DNA of 64,000 nucleotides from Haematococcus lacustris (Eukaryota > Chlorophyta > Chlorophyceae > Chlamydomonadales > Haematococcaceae): contig JASKMD010000025.1 in assembly GCA_030144725.1 (NCBI GenBank), positions 620,001-684,000 of the forward strand. Direction: 5' to 3'. Of the stretch, positions 51,883 through 63,608 are shown piece by piece. The first letter of the stretch is position 1; every line of letters begins with the position of its first letter. The translations under genes were made by a program, and so were the position numbers. The notes under the pieces are model-generated. The model did no database searches, was not told where the DNA came from, and saw only the letters and a list, made by a program, of their open reading frames with translations.

Positions 51883-53022
51883 ATGGCCCTCACGTCGCGG
51901 CGCCCAAACCCGTCGGACTGGGTGACTATAGAAAGCAACGGCGACTTCTATTGGCTCCATGACGATGATGAGAGCACTTTGATCAGTATAGAGTGTCGCG
52001 AGTCCAGCCTCGCGACTTGCGAGTGTATAGTGATCAACATCGACTCAGAGTCCATCACCAGCCACCTATCTCCTCGCATCCTTGCGGCGCTTCGCGACCG
52101 TCGGCATCCACTGGCACTCCAGCTGCTCGTGACGACCCTGCTTGGGCCACACACCATGAGGTACAGACTGGAAGGGGTGATTGGTCTCCTTGGCCGCTGT
52201 GAGGCTGTTCACAGCGTGGAGATCAAATTCCTCGACAAGCGGCCGGCCATTGAGGAGAACCCAACCTATGAGCAGCTGCCAGTGGGGGCCTGGTTGGCGG
52301 AGAGGTTGATGGCCAACTTCTCCAAAAGCCTCTCACTACGTCTCCAGGATTCTCAATGCCAGTATGAACAGCTGGCGGAGCTCCTCAGCCACAGCCACTT
52401 TCTGGGAAGCCTACAGAACCTCGACATCCAGGAGCTACACATCCAGGATGGCAGTGTGGATCACTATGAATGGGTGGAGGGTTACTTGGGGCTCACAGTC
52501 TTGTCAACGGTGTACCTGGGTCCTGTGCCCACTCCCTTACAGCCATCACTGCCTCACAGCAAACTCATGAAGCTCAGCCTGACAGAAATGCACATAACAG
52601 CCGCCAGCCTGCTGCCTCAAACCATCCAGGTTCTCGACATCACGTACCTCCATGTCACCCTGCCAGAGCCTGATCAGCAGGCCATGACCAGCGGGGTGGC
52701 GGCCCTCAGCTCAGGGCGCTTCAAGACGCAAGACATTGGATTTGTGGGCCTTACAATCACCAGCCTTGAAGGAGGAGGGCATGCTTCGTTGGCGGCTCTG
52801 AAGCCACTGGTGGGCCGGTTTAAGAAGGCTGAGGTGAAGTTGGGGGAGATAGCACCAGATGGCGAGTATGAGATTGAATCAGTCATCCATAATATGGTGA
52901 CACTATTGCAGGGGTGTACAGGGGTTGTATTCATGGGCTATAAAAAGCCGCTGTCTAGCTGGTGCATGTATCGATTGAAGGGTAGCATGGCTGAGGGCGC
53001 TACTGTGGAGGTACAGGAGTGA
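51883..53022 (+). CDS. Cargo protein 2 of unknown function (paralogue pair)
   Basis: An intronless ORF of ~379 residues from ATG 51883 (MALTSRRPNPS); an in-frame ATG at 51832 is possible. It aligns along its length with the upstream gene, sharing SHLSP, LGPHTMRYRLEGVIGLLG-like, CEAVHSVEIK, PTYEQLPVGAWLAERL, LTEMHIT, VTLPEPD and AALKPLVGRFKK blocks. The Leu-rich pattern (FLGSLQNLDIQELHIQD) again suggests an LRR-like fold. The gap to gene 1 is 267 bp, so this is a local tandem duplication. The two have diverged substantially yet both frames are intact, which argues they are under selection. No known family recognised. Confidence 0.68.
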   Translation: MALTSRRPNPSDWVTIESNGDFYWLHDDDESTLISIECRESSLATCECIVINIDSESITSHLSPRILAALRDRRHPLALQLLVTTLLGPHTMRYRLEGVIGLLGRCEAVHSVEIKFLDKRPAIEENPTYEQLPVGAWLAERLMANFSKSLSLRLQDSQCQYEQLAELLSHSHFLGSLQNLDIQELHIQDGSVDHYEWVEGYLGLTVLSTVYLGPVPTPLQPSLPHSKLMKLSLTEMHITAASLLPQTIQVLDITYLHVTLPEPDQQAMTSGVAALSSGRFKTQDIGFVGLTITSLEGGGHASLAALKPLVGRFKKAEVKLGEIAPDGEYEIESVIHNMVTLLQGCTGVVFMGYKKPLSSWCMYRLKGSMAEGATVEVQE

Positions 53023-53365
53023 CATTGTAAAACATTGTTTGCGCTGTATGGAGCATTGGACCGAGCTGAACCTAAACAGGTCTTCATATGCTGCAACCCA
53101 TCACTTCTAACCCAAAGAAGGCCAATGCTGACATCTGTGAGGCGACACAAGTCACCTTACAAAAAGACACGACCCTAACACTGTCACATGAGGCACATGC
53201 AAGACAAAAGCACATGTCACATAGGAGAATTGTGACTGTTGTTAGGTTAGAAGCTTACCCCCCTGCTGCTTGGCCTGAGATTGGTGCAGGAGCTCAGTCA
53301 GTTCGTCTTGAGGGTCACTGCTGCTTGATTCCTCTCCTTCCCCCCCTCCCTCTGAGGCCACCTTG

Positions 53366-56300
53366 TCAACCTCCCCCTCCCCCCCCTCCCTCTCCCCCTC
53401 CCCCTCCCCCCCCCTCCTCGACCTCCTTCAGCCCCATCTGCTGGACCCCCTCCCCCTCACCAGCCCCCTCCACCCAGTCCTCCCCCCCCCCCTCTGCCCC
53501 GAATTGCTGGGTGTCTCCTGCTTGGTGGTCTGGGAGTACTCCAAGGTCCGGCTGCTGCCCCACGCTAGTCTTGGCCTGCAGGTCCTTGTGGACACCCTCG
53601 GCCACCTCAGATAGGAAGGCCTACAACATACATGGCACATATTTAAGTCATAGCATGGCAGGTAGACCCCACACGCATATGACAAGCTCACTGACCTGGA
53701 ACCTGTGGAGCTTGGTGGCCAGTACGCCCTCGATGGAGCTCAAGACCATGGCCTCCTACACATGACATCAGGCCTTCATCATACCATGCAAGACATCATA
53801 CCATCATACACACTCAGGACACACTCAAGACACACGCAAGACACACTCAATACACACTCACCTGTACACCATAAGCATCCACGAAACCTGGTGCCAGGCT
53901 GCTGAGCATTGACTGGAGCTGCTCCACCATGACGGGCGGGACCGTCAGACTGGGCGCCGCAGCCTCTGCGCTGAGCTGGTCAGCAGCCTCACCTGGATGG
54001 CAGCCAACTCAATCGTGTCATGTCAGCACTGGATGTAAACACTGTTCAAACTATAGGACACATACACTGCAACCATATGTCAAGGGTGATGGACACTTAT
54101 GATTACAACAGATAGGCCATGCATAACATTGAAGCCAATACGCAAGGTTACTCACTGGCTTGCCAGAAGTCCCGGCCACGTTTATACTCTAGTCCCCACT
54201 CCACCGGCACAAAGTCGATGCCCTTGGTCCAGCGGAGGACGACATATTTCTTGTAGGCATCGGTCTCTTTGCCAATCTGGCTGCTGCACAGCTTGTTGGG
54301 GTTCTTATTGCGCCATTCACTGACAGTGCGACGCTTGTTGCGAAGAGCACTGCATAATAGCATGACAAATACACAGGTGCAAAAGCACATGCATTACCAT
54401 GTGAGACATGCTAGATAGGACACGACATGGTATACACACTATAGGACATGACATGGTATGATGCTAGATGGGACAAGACATGGTATTCACTCACTGTTGC
54501 ATGACTTTATCCACGTTAGTGTATGTCACACACGGGGGCAGTTTTCCTTCAAACTCGACTTCAAGGGCCATCACAACAGCCCCAAGCGCCGCAAACTCCG
54601 CTGCAGGCCACTTTGAAATATCTTCTTTCATGCTCTTTTTGCAGAGCATCCCATGAGGCTCATCGCCAATAGGATACTCCTGCATGTGCACAGCTTTCAA
54701 GTCGTTCAACATGTTGCAAGGCAATCCATGTGCAATGGTCGTAGCTACACTTTGATCTTACAGGCAAGTAAGTTCTCATACCGAACTTGACCCAGGCTTT
54801 CCCTGACTCACTCATCACACACTTAAACGCCTGCAAACCACATGCACATATAATTGTGACATTCATCACGGGGCAGAATTGCATGCATGTGTCAGCTAAC
54901 CCACACACACACACACCTTTTTCCCGTCCTCATCACCACCGAATGAATTGTGTGAGGAGTCCTGCAGAGCACAGTCTGGGCAGTTTTAGCAACTCATGAA
55001 TATCATTATCCATTTTGTTGCATGACGACATGAGGCATCAGTCCACCTTGCTGGCATTCACCTCCTTGGGCTGCTTCTTCTTCTCTTGCCCTTTCCCCTT
55101 CTCCTTGCCCTCCTCCTTCTCCTTCTCCAGCCCCTCCTCCTCGCCCTCCTCCTGGGCGTCCTCCGTGCCCTGAACCTGGCCCTTCTTTAGGCTCTTCTTC
55201 TGTCCCTGGTCCTGCCTCTTGCTGGTGCCTTTACTCTTGGGCGCTTTGTCACCACCTCGACGGCCCTGTCAAGGCATAGGTGATGAGCGGATTACTCAGA
55301 CACAACATGCAGCTCAACAACATGCAGCGCCTCAATTACAACATACTCAGACACAACATGCAGCACCTCAACAGATGGTTATCTTACCCTCTTCTTGGCA
55401 AAAATCTCCTCCTCATCCCCCTCCTCACCCTCCTCCACCCTTGTCTGCACATGCTTCCTGGGGCTGGCAGCAACGAGGCCACGAGCATGACCGCGCAACT
55501 GCATGTTTAGAACAAGATACCATGCGCATCATGCATGGCCCCATGGTAACCCAAGTATCTCTTTCACTTACAGTTATCTTTGCGGGTCGCTTGCCTAGTG
55601 AGCCAGCACCAGCTCCTGCCGCAGCCTGCAAGTCAGCAGGGCATGCTCAATCACTACCATTCGACTAAAGCAACAATGGCTTCCTGGTTGTGCGTAGAGC
55701 CTCCATGCATGACCTACCCGTTTAGCACGGGGCTCGTCATCCTCTTCCTCATCAGACACCTCAGATTGCCCCTCCTCCATGCCTTCATCTACACTATCCA
55801 GCAGGCTGTCCTCATGGCTTGTACGTGCCGGTGGGGTCACGATCTGAACATGGCAGCGCATGGAATACTACCTAGCTCAACACCCGCATGGCAACCTGGC
55901 ATCATGTCAGTGGCATACCTTGCTTGCAGGCTTAGGGGCCTTCCCAGCTGACGATCCAGCAGATGCACCAATGCCCCTCACGACCTGCCCTCCATATCTA
56001 TGCATACTCGGTGAGACTGGCAGCAAACCCAGGCTTGGTGGCTGGGGTGGAGAAGGTGCCTGTAAGTATAGCAGACACAGTGATGTCACCAAGATGGAGG
56101 GTCACGTTGTACCACATTCCAACGCACCTTTGTTTGGGCATACAGAAGGACATCGACATAACCCTTCTCTGGCTTGTAGCTGCCACACTTCATGGCAGCA
56201 AATGCATCGAACCAAGCCTTGTCCTGCTTCTTGTTTTGCAAGAGACGTACAAGGGCCTGGACATTCCCCGGCTCCATCATGCCGGTATAGGTAACTTGTT

Positions 56301-56439
56301 CATCGCTGTAGACTTTCACTTTGCTGAGGTGGAGTGACATCAGGTGCTGCGACAATGCATCCGCTGAAGGATAATCGGTGACATCGAAGCTCGCAATGAC
56401 TCCATTGGACTCATCAAGCACGGTTACGTTGACAGCCAT
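53366..56439 (-). CDS. Unknown multi-exon gene with charged segments
   Basis: Starts at ATG 56439 (MAVNVTVLDES); an upstream in-frame Met at 56556 is less likely. Probable exons: 56439-56128, ~56059-55921, ~55847-55720, ~55626-55575, ~55500-55390, ~55267-55045, ~54962-54917, ~54832-54780, ~54717-54497, ~54350-54158, ~53990-53860, ~53755-53700, and ~53620 to a stop near 53366. The first exon encodes a compact, ordinary-composition domain (LSKVKVYSDEQVTYTGMM). Exons three and six are acidic and Lys/Glu-rich. Exons nine and ten give WPAAEFAALGAVVMALEVEF and RRTVSEWRNKNPNKLC. The last exon ends in poly-Gly/Glu. No family recognised. By position in a CACTA element it could be the repeat-binding accessory protein, but that is a guess. 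Confidence 0.45.
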
Positions 56440-57273
56440 ACTTCGCTGTTGTTTCTCCCTCCGTTCTGTTCTCTTCAACATCCGCCGAAATGTTAAGCAA
56501 GAAATGTGAGATGGTCGAAGAGCCACCGGCATCCAGGGATACGGAATAGCCTTCAACCTGTTATGACAATGGATCTACAGGCTGGTGATTAGACGGCTGT
56601 GGATGATGATTGGAGTCGGTGCATACAAGCGGCCCGCTTCTACAGCAGCTCATGACTTCGGCCGCACTAGAGATAGTGCTATTGGTACGATCGCTGGCAT
56701 CGATGGCCATCAGCAGGCGGCGGCGACAGGAGGGACACAGTGCAAGCGATCACCAGCGCCACCGCCACAGCGATTGGCACCGGTACGGCTTGAGGGAGTA
56801 CGCTCAGATCTTACTAGCATGTATTGCCAAGCAAGTATTACTAGCTACTATTACAGGGAGACGGACGTAATCCACGGCTCTTCATGGCTCAGTACATGAG
56901 AAGGATGGGGGCAACAGACAGGGTGAGGGAGACGGCATGGAGCTGTCAAGGACAGTTTCACTAACGTACCATTGTCGTTGTTTGTCATGTAGAGAGTCGA
57001 GGCTCACAAAGGGCACAGTGAGGCCATAAACAATGAGACCAGCAGCTTGCCTGGCCCTTCTACACCCAAGCAACTACCGCCAGCTCAGGTTAGGCGTGTC
57101 TCACTGATGATTCATGCTCGGTCGCTTATAGTTATGTTACTGTGTGTCATTAACGAATGACTTTCCATGTCTCTAATCTTGATCCCAGGCGTCCAACGGA
57201 GGAACAGCATCGCGGTGAGTGACAGGGAGGGTAGGCGGCACAAGAGGGGGTGGGTCCTTGCCGGGAGTAGACG
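56440..57273. promoter_or_regulatory. Divergent region upstream of the transposase; 5' exon unresolved
   Basis: Separates the minus-strand unknown gene from the plus-strand transposase. Frames at 56585-56899 or 56610-56870 could be a first transposase exon, but no splice pair could be fixed. From 57230 the plus strand becomes a GGAGGG-rich stretch. Confidence 0.35.
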
Positions 57274-60200
57274 GTGGAGGGGGAGGGAGGCGGTGGAGGG
57301 GGGGGCGATGGTGGAGGGGGAGGCGGGGGTGGAGGGGGGGTTGGGGGTGGGGAGGGAGGGGGGGATGTCAGAGCAGCAGCACTAGGTGGCGGCCCAGTCT
57401 TTCGCCGCAACAACAAGAACAGCAAGGACAAGGATGCACTTCTCAGCAACGAGCTTGTGTATCCTGACAGGCCAGATGTCAGAATGCAGGACCTTGTCCG
57501 GCACTTGTGTGAGTACTACATCAAGGCCAAGCCGTCTGACCAGCAGATGAAGGACGTGCTGGAGCTGTTGGACAACTGCATGGGCAAGGGCAAGACCTTG
57601 CTCCCTTCAACAACGCACCGGTTCTACGGCTTGATTGATGCGTTGGGCAGTGAGGAGGAACGTGTGCACGTCTGCAACGGCAAGACCTGTCCAGGACATG
57701 CCTATCCGCACCTGCCTCGGTGAGTCACATGTACATAAGCCACCACATACTCCACCACATACTCCACCACATACTCCACCACCTCCAATGCAACGTCCAC
57801 TTGAGTTGTTTGATTGCCACAGGAACCAATGGACACATCACTTGAAGGACGTATGCCCTCATCCACAGTGTGGTGAAACCCGTTTTGTGACAGGTAACAG
57901 CACATCCACATGCATCCATTGAGCTTAATACCACCACCTCCCAGCATCACCTCCAATTCTCCCATACTCCCCTATAGACAATGATGGTGTCTTTGTGACG
58001 CATGCCATTATGTGGTGCTGTACTATGCCATGACAGAGAGTGGCTCCATTGAGGCACGTAGCAGCATCTACCTTCACGGCCTTGAGGACACCCTGAACAT
58101 CCTCATGAACAACCCCCAAGTCAAGAAGTGGCTCCTGGAGCGCCCAGTGAATTCAGAACCAGGCTCCTTTGCTGCAAGTAAGAGAGTGTGCATGACAGGT
58201 GCATATTGGAGGACAACAACAATAAATCCATAGCCCATCAACGTGTGGTTGATTTGGTTGCATCACACGTAGGCCCTGCCGCTGCCCACATCCGGGAGCA
58301 TGTTACGCCTGATGTGTATGATAACCCGTACGCTGTGAGGGTCAGCTTGGGGCTGGACTGGGTGAGCATCAACAAGAAATCAGTGGGAGTGATTGTCATG
58401 CAGGTGAGCAAGCAACCTAGTATCCTTGACACCACGCATTGACTTGCCCTACATACACAACCATCAGTGCAACACCCAGCCAGTCCATGCAGGTTGACAC
58501 CATGCATAGCTTTGCACTCATGCCCGCCTTGTGTTTTGTTGTCTGTGAGCTCCAGTTGGTGGACGTCCCAGATCATGTGCGGGGCAAGGACGACACCTGG
58601 GCCATCCTGGGCGTCATCATCGACAACAAGACTTCAGCTGACTCGCATGTCACCGGCTACATGAAGCCCATCTTCGAGGCTTTCCAGGGAGCGCTGGGAC
58701 CAGACAGCTCCAAGCACATCCACCTGCGCAGTGAGACCCTTGGCGACCGCCCCACTGAGGGCCCCCGGCTGTACCCTATCGTGATCAGTCTGGTGGCAGA
58801 CACTCCAGCCAGGCAAGTTGTTACAACCAGAGGTGCACTATGTGGCTGGCCTCACAACGTCATCACCAACATGTGGCACCCTGTGGTTGCAGGGCTGCTT
58901 GGTCTGGTGGCATGCAAGCGGGCGCCAACATGAACTGCATGTGGTGCTGGCTCAGTACCCCAAAGCATGGCAAGGAAGGAGTCCATCCCATGGGCTACGT
59001 CGAGCCTGTGGACGCACCTACAATCCCCCCAGCAGTCAGACCTCCACCGCCTCTGGCTGCCGGTGAGGCAGCTCCAGCCAAGGTGCATATGATGGATGCG
59101 TGCATGCGCCTGACGGCTGAGGAGTTCAAGCTGCGGGCAGACCTGGTAAAGGCTGCTCTAGAGCATGGAGGTCAGGAGCATGTGGGCCTGAAGCCTGGCC
59201 AGCATGGCTGTAACCGCCCTGCTCTCATCCTGGAGTTCCTTCGGTACGTGGAGGGCACGTGGGTCCATGTCGTGCCCATAGCCCACGGCCTGCTTTTTGG
59301 GCTGGTTAAAAACCACCTGCTGTGGCTGCTTTCTACCAAGGAGAACAGCCCTTTTGACACCCATGAACGCAAGCTCATTGAGGAGCGCTTCAAGCACATC
59401 CGCGTGCCTGTGGACTACGGACGCCAGCCCCATCACAGCGTCAAATGCAGGTAAGATGACAAATCAACAGGGGCAATGGGAGCAACACTAGCATAACTGG
59501 GACTAGGGTAGCACAGGTATGTAAGAGAAGGAGTTGCTATGCAGATGTTTGGAAGCTGTGACCAATTGAGACTGAAAGTAGGGCACATACACACGAGATG
59601 AAGATGTTGTGTTTGTATTGCAGTGCGTGGATCATGGACGACTACATGAACTTCCTCAAGCACGAGTGGGAGTACGTGTTATTGGACATCATGAAGCGCA
59701 ACACAACCAGCCGGCGAATTCACTTTGAGCTGTGGGAGCACCTGGTCCAAGCCGTGCTGCACTATCTGACGCCAGGTGTGTAGGTTATAGATACTGCTCA
59801 GATATTGTTATTAGGACCACCAGCATGATCACCATCATGGAGTGCTCTGATAACACATTCATATGCTCCTTGTGCCAGGTGCTGACACACCTGCAAAAGT
59901 GGAGGCCAACATCCGAAAGGGCTTCGACAACCTGCTCGACTACGCTAAGAAGCTGGAGAAGCACAAGGTGGAGCTGCATGTCCCGGCCCACATGTTCTCT
60001 CCCAACCTCCATATGTGTGTATGCCGGTGAGTGAGCAGTAGGACGTTGATGTCAGCTACTCCACCATCTTCGAGACCAATAGCCCCTCCTAGTTTGTCAC
60101 CATGAATAAGACAGCCTATAACACCCCCCCAAAGGTAATTATGATGCTCACTTACCATGTACCTATAATGCTTACCAAATACCTGTAATGTACCTATAAT

Positions 60201-61318
60201 AATACCTAATGCAGTACATGGCTGGCCGTGATGTACGCAGGCTGCTGTATCAAGAGCTGCAACGTGGCCGCAGCTTTCGTGATGCTGAGTTTTGGTTGGA
60301 GCGCGCCATGCAGTACATGAAGCGCTGGGGAGGCAAGCATGCACCCGGTTCTACCATTGGCCTCTCAGCCTGCCTGCGTGAGAAGGTGTACCGCCAAGCT
60401 CAGCGTTTCCTGCACAAGATCCGGGCGCTGCAGGGTGGGGAGGATGAGGAGGGTGGGCGCCAATCGCAGCAGGGAGCAGAGGGTGAGCCGGTGGGGTCAC
60501 AGCGGGGGGGTGCAGGGGATGGGGCAAGGGAACAGGTGGAGCGCCCTATCGAGTGGGGCTGGTCAGGTCCGGGCCCCCACCACAGCGGAGGACACACAGC
60601 CAGAAGCAGAGAGGAACTGCCAATTGGTTGGCGCAGGTTACCGTCAGTGCCCAGTCACGGGTGGGGAGCAGTGGGTGCGCCAGGCGGTCTGCACTATGGT
60701 GGGGGAGCTCAATGCTGGGTTGAATGGCGAGGGCAGCGGCTGGTGTGAGCAGGATGTGCTCGACCTGTTCTCTACTCCCCCTGCCACCAGTGGTGCTCCT
60801 GCCCAGCCCCCTAACGTGCCGGGGCGGGTATGGTACTTCACCCGTGCAGAGTGCACACAGCAGCTGATGTTCAGCGTGGCGTACAAGCGTGCAGAAAAGC
60901 GCAACAACAGCTGGGCCATGGATAAGTACTACTACAGAGCCAGCTTGTCCACTGTGAACGAGTATGCGGCCCACATCCAGTTCTGGGTGCGACTAGAGCA
61001 TCCAATCATCACAGGCCGCTTCCTACGAGTGGCCATCGCAAGGCTGTTCCCCGTCTACCCTGTGGGTGGCCTGCCCAACTTGTTGCATGGCATGGGCCCT
61101 GAACCAGAGCCGACAGCAGCATCAGCCGCAGCACGCACACCCGGGCGCAAGAGACCAGCCCCACAGGACACAGCGGCCAAACGCCTGGCAACAGGGCCAA
61201 AGCCGGCAGCAGCAGCAGCAGCGGCTGCAGCGACATCAGCAGCAGGAGCAGCGGCAACAGAAGCAACAGCAGGAGGTGCAGGGACAGCAGCAGCAGAGGC
61301 AACAGCAGTAGTGACCGA

Positions 61319-61349
<31 letters not shown>

Positions 61350-61656
61350 CCACCAGACGGTGGTGGTCACTCTGTTCAACCACCCCACAATGGTGGGACC
61401 ATCAACCGACAAGCGCCGCTCAACCCGTGTGGCCAAGGGGCCAGCCACCGTCCCACAGGAGCAGCCAACCCAGGCAACCTTACCCTACCATCGGCGCGCC
61501 AAGTTCAGGACAAAGGAGGCAGGTGCTGGTCCTGCTGAGTGGTTTGCTGTGAATGGGGAGCAGCTGCACACTCTGTTCGTGTCCTTCTTCCCCACAGGCG
61601 AGGGCCATGGGGACATGTACTTTGTTCCATACAACAGCCTCAGCAAGCAGCACTAG
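57274..61656 (+). CDS. CACTA/Plavaka-like transposase of the 20-kb element, at least eleven exons
   Basis: Homologous throughout to the gene at 4735-8659. Phase-consistent exons: (5' end unresolved)-57719, 57823-57893, 58037-58177, 58234-58403, 58550-58812, 58893-59450, 59624-59775, 59879-60018, 60215-60482, then 60637 onward to the stop at 61654-61656. The intron after 58812 uses a GC-AG pair (GCAAGT donor). Landmarks: CPHPQCGETRF, GLDWVSINKKSVGVIV, LVADTPAR, MNCMWC, HGLLFGLVKNHLLWL, HIQFWVRLEHP and the final FVPYNSLS. The early part is poly-Gly. Between ~61300 and 61414 the frame changes at an Ala-coding CAG run; this is either a short intron not resolved here or slippage that would disable the gene. 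It is the obvious candidate for moving this element and the 345-bp MITE. Confidence 0.72.
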
Positions 61657-61734
61657 ACACTGTCCCTGTCGTTCAGGTCACAACATAATGATGAGGATGT
61701 GCTGATTGTAATCAGGTGGCGCCAGTCATCCATG

Positions 61735-62759
61735 CATTCATCCCTGCACTCGTCCCTGCACTCGTCCCTGCATTCAGTCCCTGCGCCCCTGCACATCCAT
61801 CCCTGCACTCGTCCCTGCACCCCCACTTCCGTCCCTGCAATCATCCCTGCACCCCCAGGTCATCCCTGCACGCGTCCCTGCACTCATCCCTGCGCCCGAA
61901 ATCCCTGCACTCGTCCCTGCACTCGCCCCTGCGTCCGTCCCTGCATCCGTCCCTGCACTCGTCCCTGCATCTCGTCCCTGCGCTCGTCCCTGCACTCGTC
62001 CCTGCGCCCGTCGTCCCTGCGCCCGAATCCCTGCGCCCGTAATCCCTGCGCTCGTCCCTGCGCCTCATCCCTGCACTCGTCCCTGCGCCCGTCATCCCTG
62101 CACTCGTCCCTGCGCTCGTCCCTGCACTCGTCCCTGCGCCCTTAAATCCCTGCACTCGTCCCTGCGCCCGTCATCCCTGCACTCGTCCCTGCGCTTCAAT
62201 CCCTGCACTCGTCCCTGCGTTCATCCCTGCACTCGTCCCTGCGCCAGTCATCCCTGCACTCGTCCCTGCGCCATGGTCCCTGCGCTCGTCCCTGCGCTCG
62301 TCCCTGCACTCGTCCCTGCGCCAGTAATCCCTGCGCTCGTCCCTGCGTGTCCGCGTCATCCCTGCACTCGTCCCTGCGCCCAGAATCCCTGCGCTCGTCC
62401 CTGCGCTCGTCCCTGCACTCGTCCCTGCGCCCATAATCCCTGCGCTCGTCCCTGCGCTCATCCCTGCGCTCGTCCCTGCGCTCATCCCTGCACTCGCCCC
62501 TGCGCCCATAATCCCTGCGCTCGTCCCTGCGCTCATCCCTGCACTCGTCCCTGCGCCCGTCATCCCTGCATCCGTCCCTGCACTCGTCCCTGCGTTCGTC
62601 CCTGCGCCCCCGGTCCATCCCTGCGTTCGTCCCTGCACCCCCCCCTGCATCCCTGCGTTCGTCCCTGCGCCCCCCAGTCCATCCCTGCGTCTGTCCCTGC
62701 ACCCCCCCTTCCATCCCTGCGTTTGTCCCTGCGCCCCCCCCTCCATCCCTGCATCCGTC
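61735..62759. repeat. Right subterminal array (CACTCGTCCCTGCG units)
   Basis: About eighty 12-bp units of (C/T)TC(G/A)TCCCTGC, the inverted counterpart of 43135-43920 and slightly longer. It begins ~80 bp after the transposase stop. Confidence 0.92.
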
Positions 62760-62929
62760 CCTGCGTAAACGCCACGGGCCGCCCAGCCTCAGCCTTTGAT
62801 TTTTTTGGCCTGATTCTTTTTGGGATGGATTCCTTACATCACAAGCTACCAACTGGCCGAAGTTTCAGCCCATTTGGACAAGGTCGGCCAAAGCGCAGGG
62901 AGAAACGCAGGCCCTAAATTGTAGGAGTG
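62760..62929 (-). repeat. Right terminal inverted repeat
   Basis: Ends CTAAATTGTAGGAGTG. It is the reverse complement of 42965-43134 with few differences, followed directly by CATCTGCACAGATG satellite. Confidence 0.9.
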
Positions 62930-63425
62930 CATCTGCACAGATGTCGACTATTACATTCGCGGCTTGGCTGTGCAGATGTCGACTATTTCATCGACTATTA
63001 CATCCGCAAAGCACATGCATTGACACCCAAACATCCAGCAACACCTCGCTACACCCCCGCAAAACACATGTATTGACGACCCAACACCCCGCAACACCTC
63101 GATACACCCCCGCAAAACACATGCATTGACGCTCAAACACCCCGCAACACCTCGATACACCCCCGCAAAACACATGCATTGACACTCAAACATTCCGCAA
63201 CACCTCGCTACGGGACTTGCAAGCACATGTCTCGATGCACCATCACTCCACAACACCAGAATATGGAAATGCTAAGCACATGCATTGATGCACCCAATGA
63301 CCGCAACACCCCCCTACGATGTGACAAGGTAGCAACGACACAACACAACAACAAGGTGACACCACACACCATCACCATCACCATCACCATCACCATCACC
63401 ACGCTCAGGTTAAACATGCATCGAC
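62930..63425. repeat. Satellite resumed after the 20-kb transposon
   Basis: Dyad repeat, then ~3-4 units of the CCGCAAAACACATG tandem repeat, then the GGGACTTGCAAGCACATG segment and CACCAT hexamers, in the same order as 1400-2012. Confidence 0.88.
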
Positions 63426-63429
63426 CCAC

Positions 63430-63434
63430 CCCAT

Positions 63435-63467
<33 letters not shown>

Positions 63468-63569
63468 CCCACCCTCACCCTCACCCTCACCCTCACCACC
63501 CTCACCCTCACCCTCACCCTCACCCCACCCCACCCTCACCCTCACCCTCACCCACCCTCACCCTCACCC

Positions 63570-63608
<39 letters not shown>

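Larger units (their letters stand above)
42965..62929. mobile_element. ~20-kb CACTA-type DNA transposon with five genes
   Basis: A 19,965-bp element whose two ends are inverted copies over at least 170 bp with only a few differences, beginning CACTCCTACAATTTAG. They are followed on both sides by inverted arrays of GCAGGGAC-type repeats. The target duplication is CA (42963-42964 and 62930-62931). Inside are a transposase gene (57274-61656, +), a Ulp1-like protease gene (44017-50164, -), two tandem paralogues (50479-51615 and 51883-53022, +) and an unknown gene (53366-56439, -). CACT ends, subterminal repeat arrays and a tnp2-like transposase are the CACTA hallmarks. The size and cargo are unusual. 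Confidence 0.9.
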
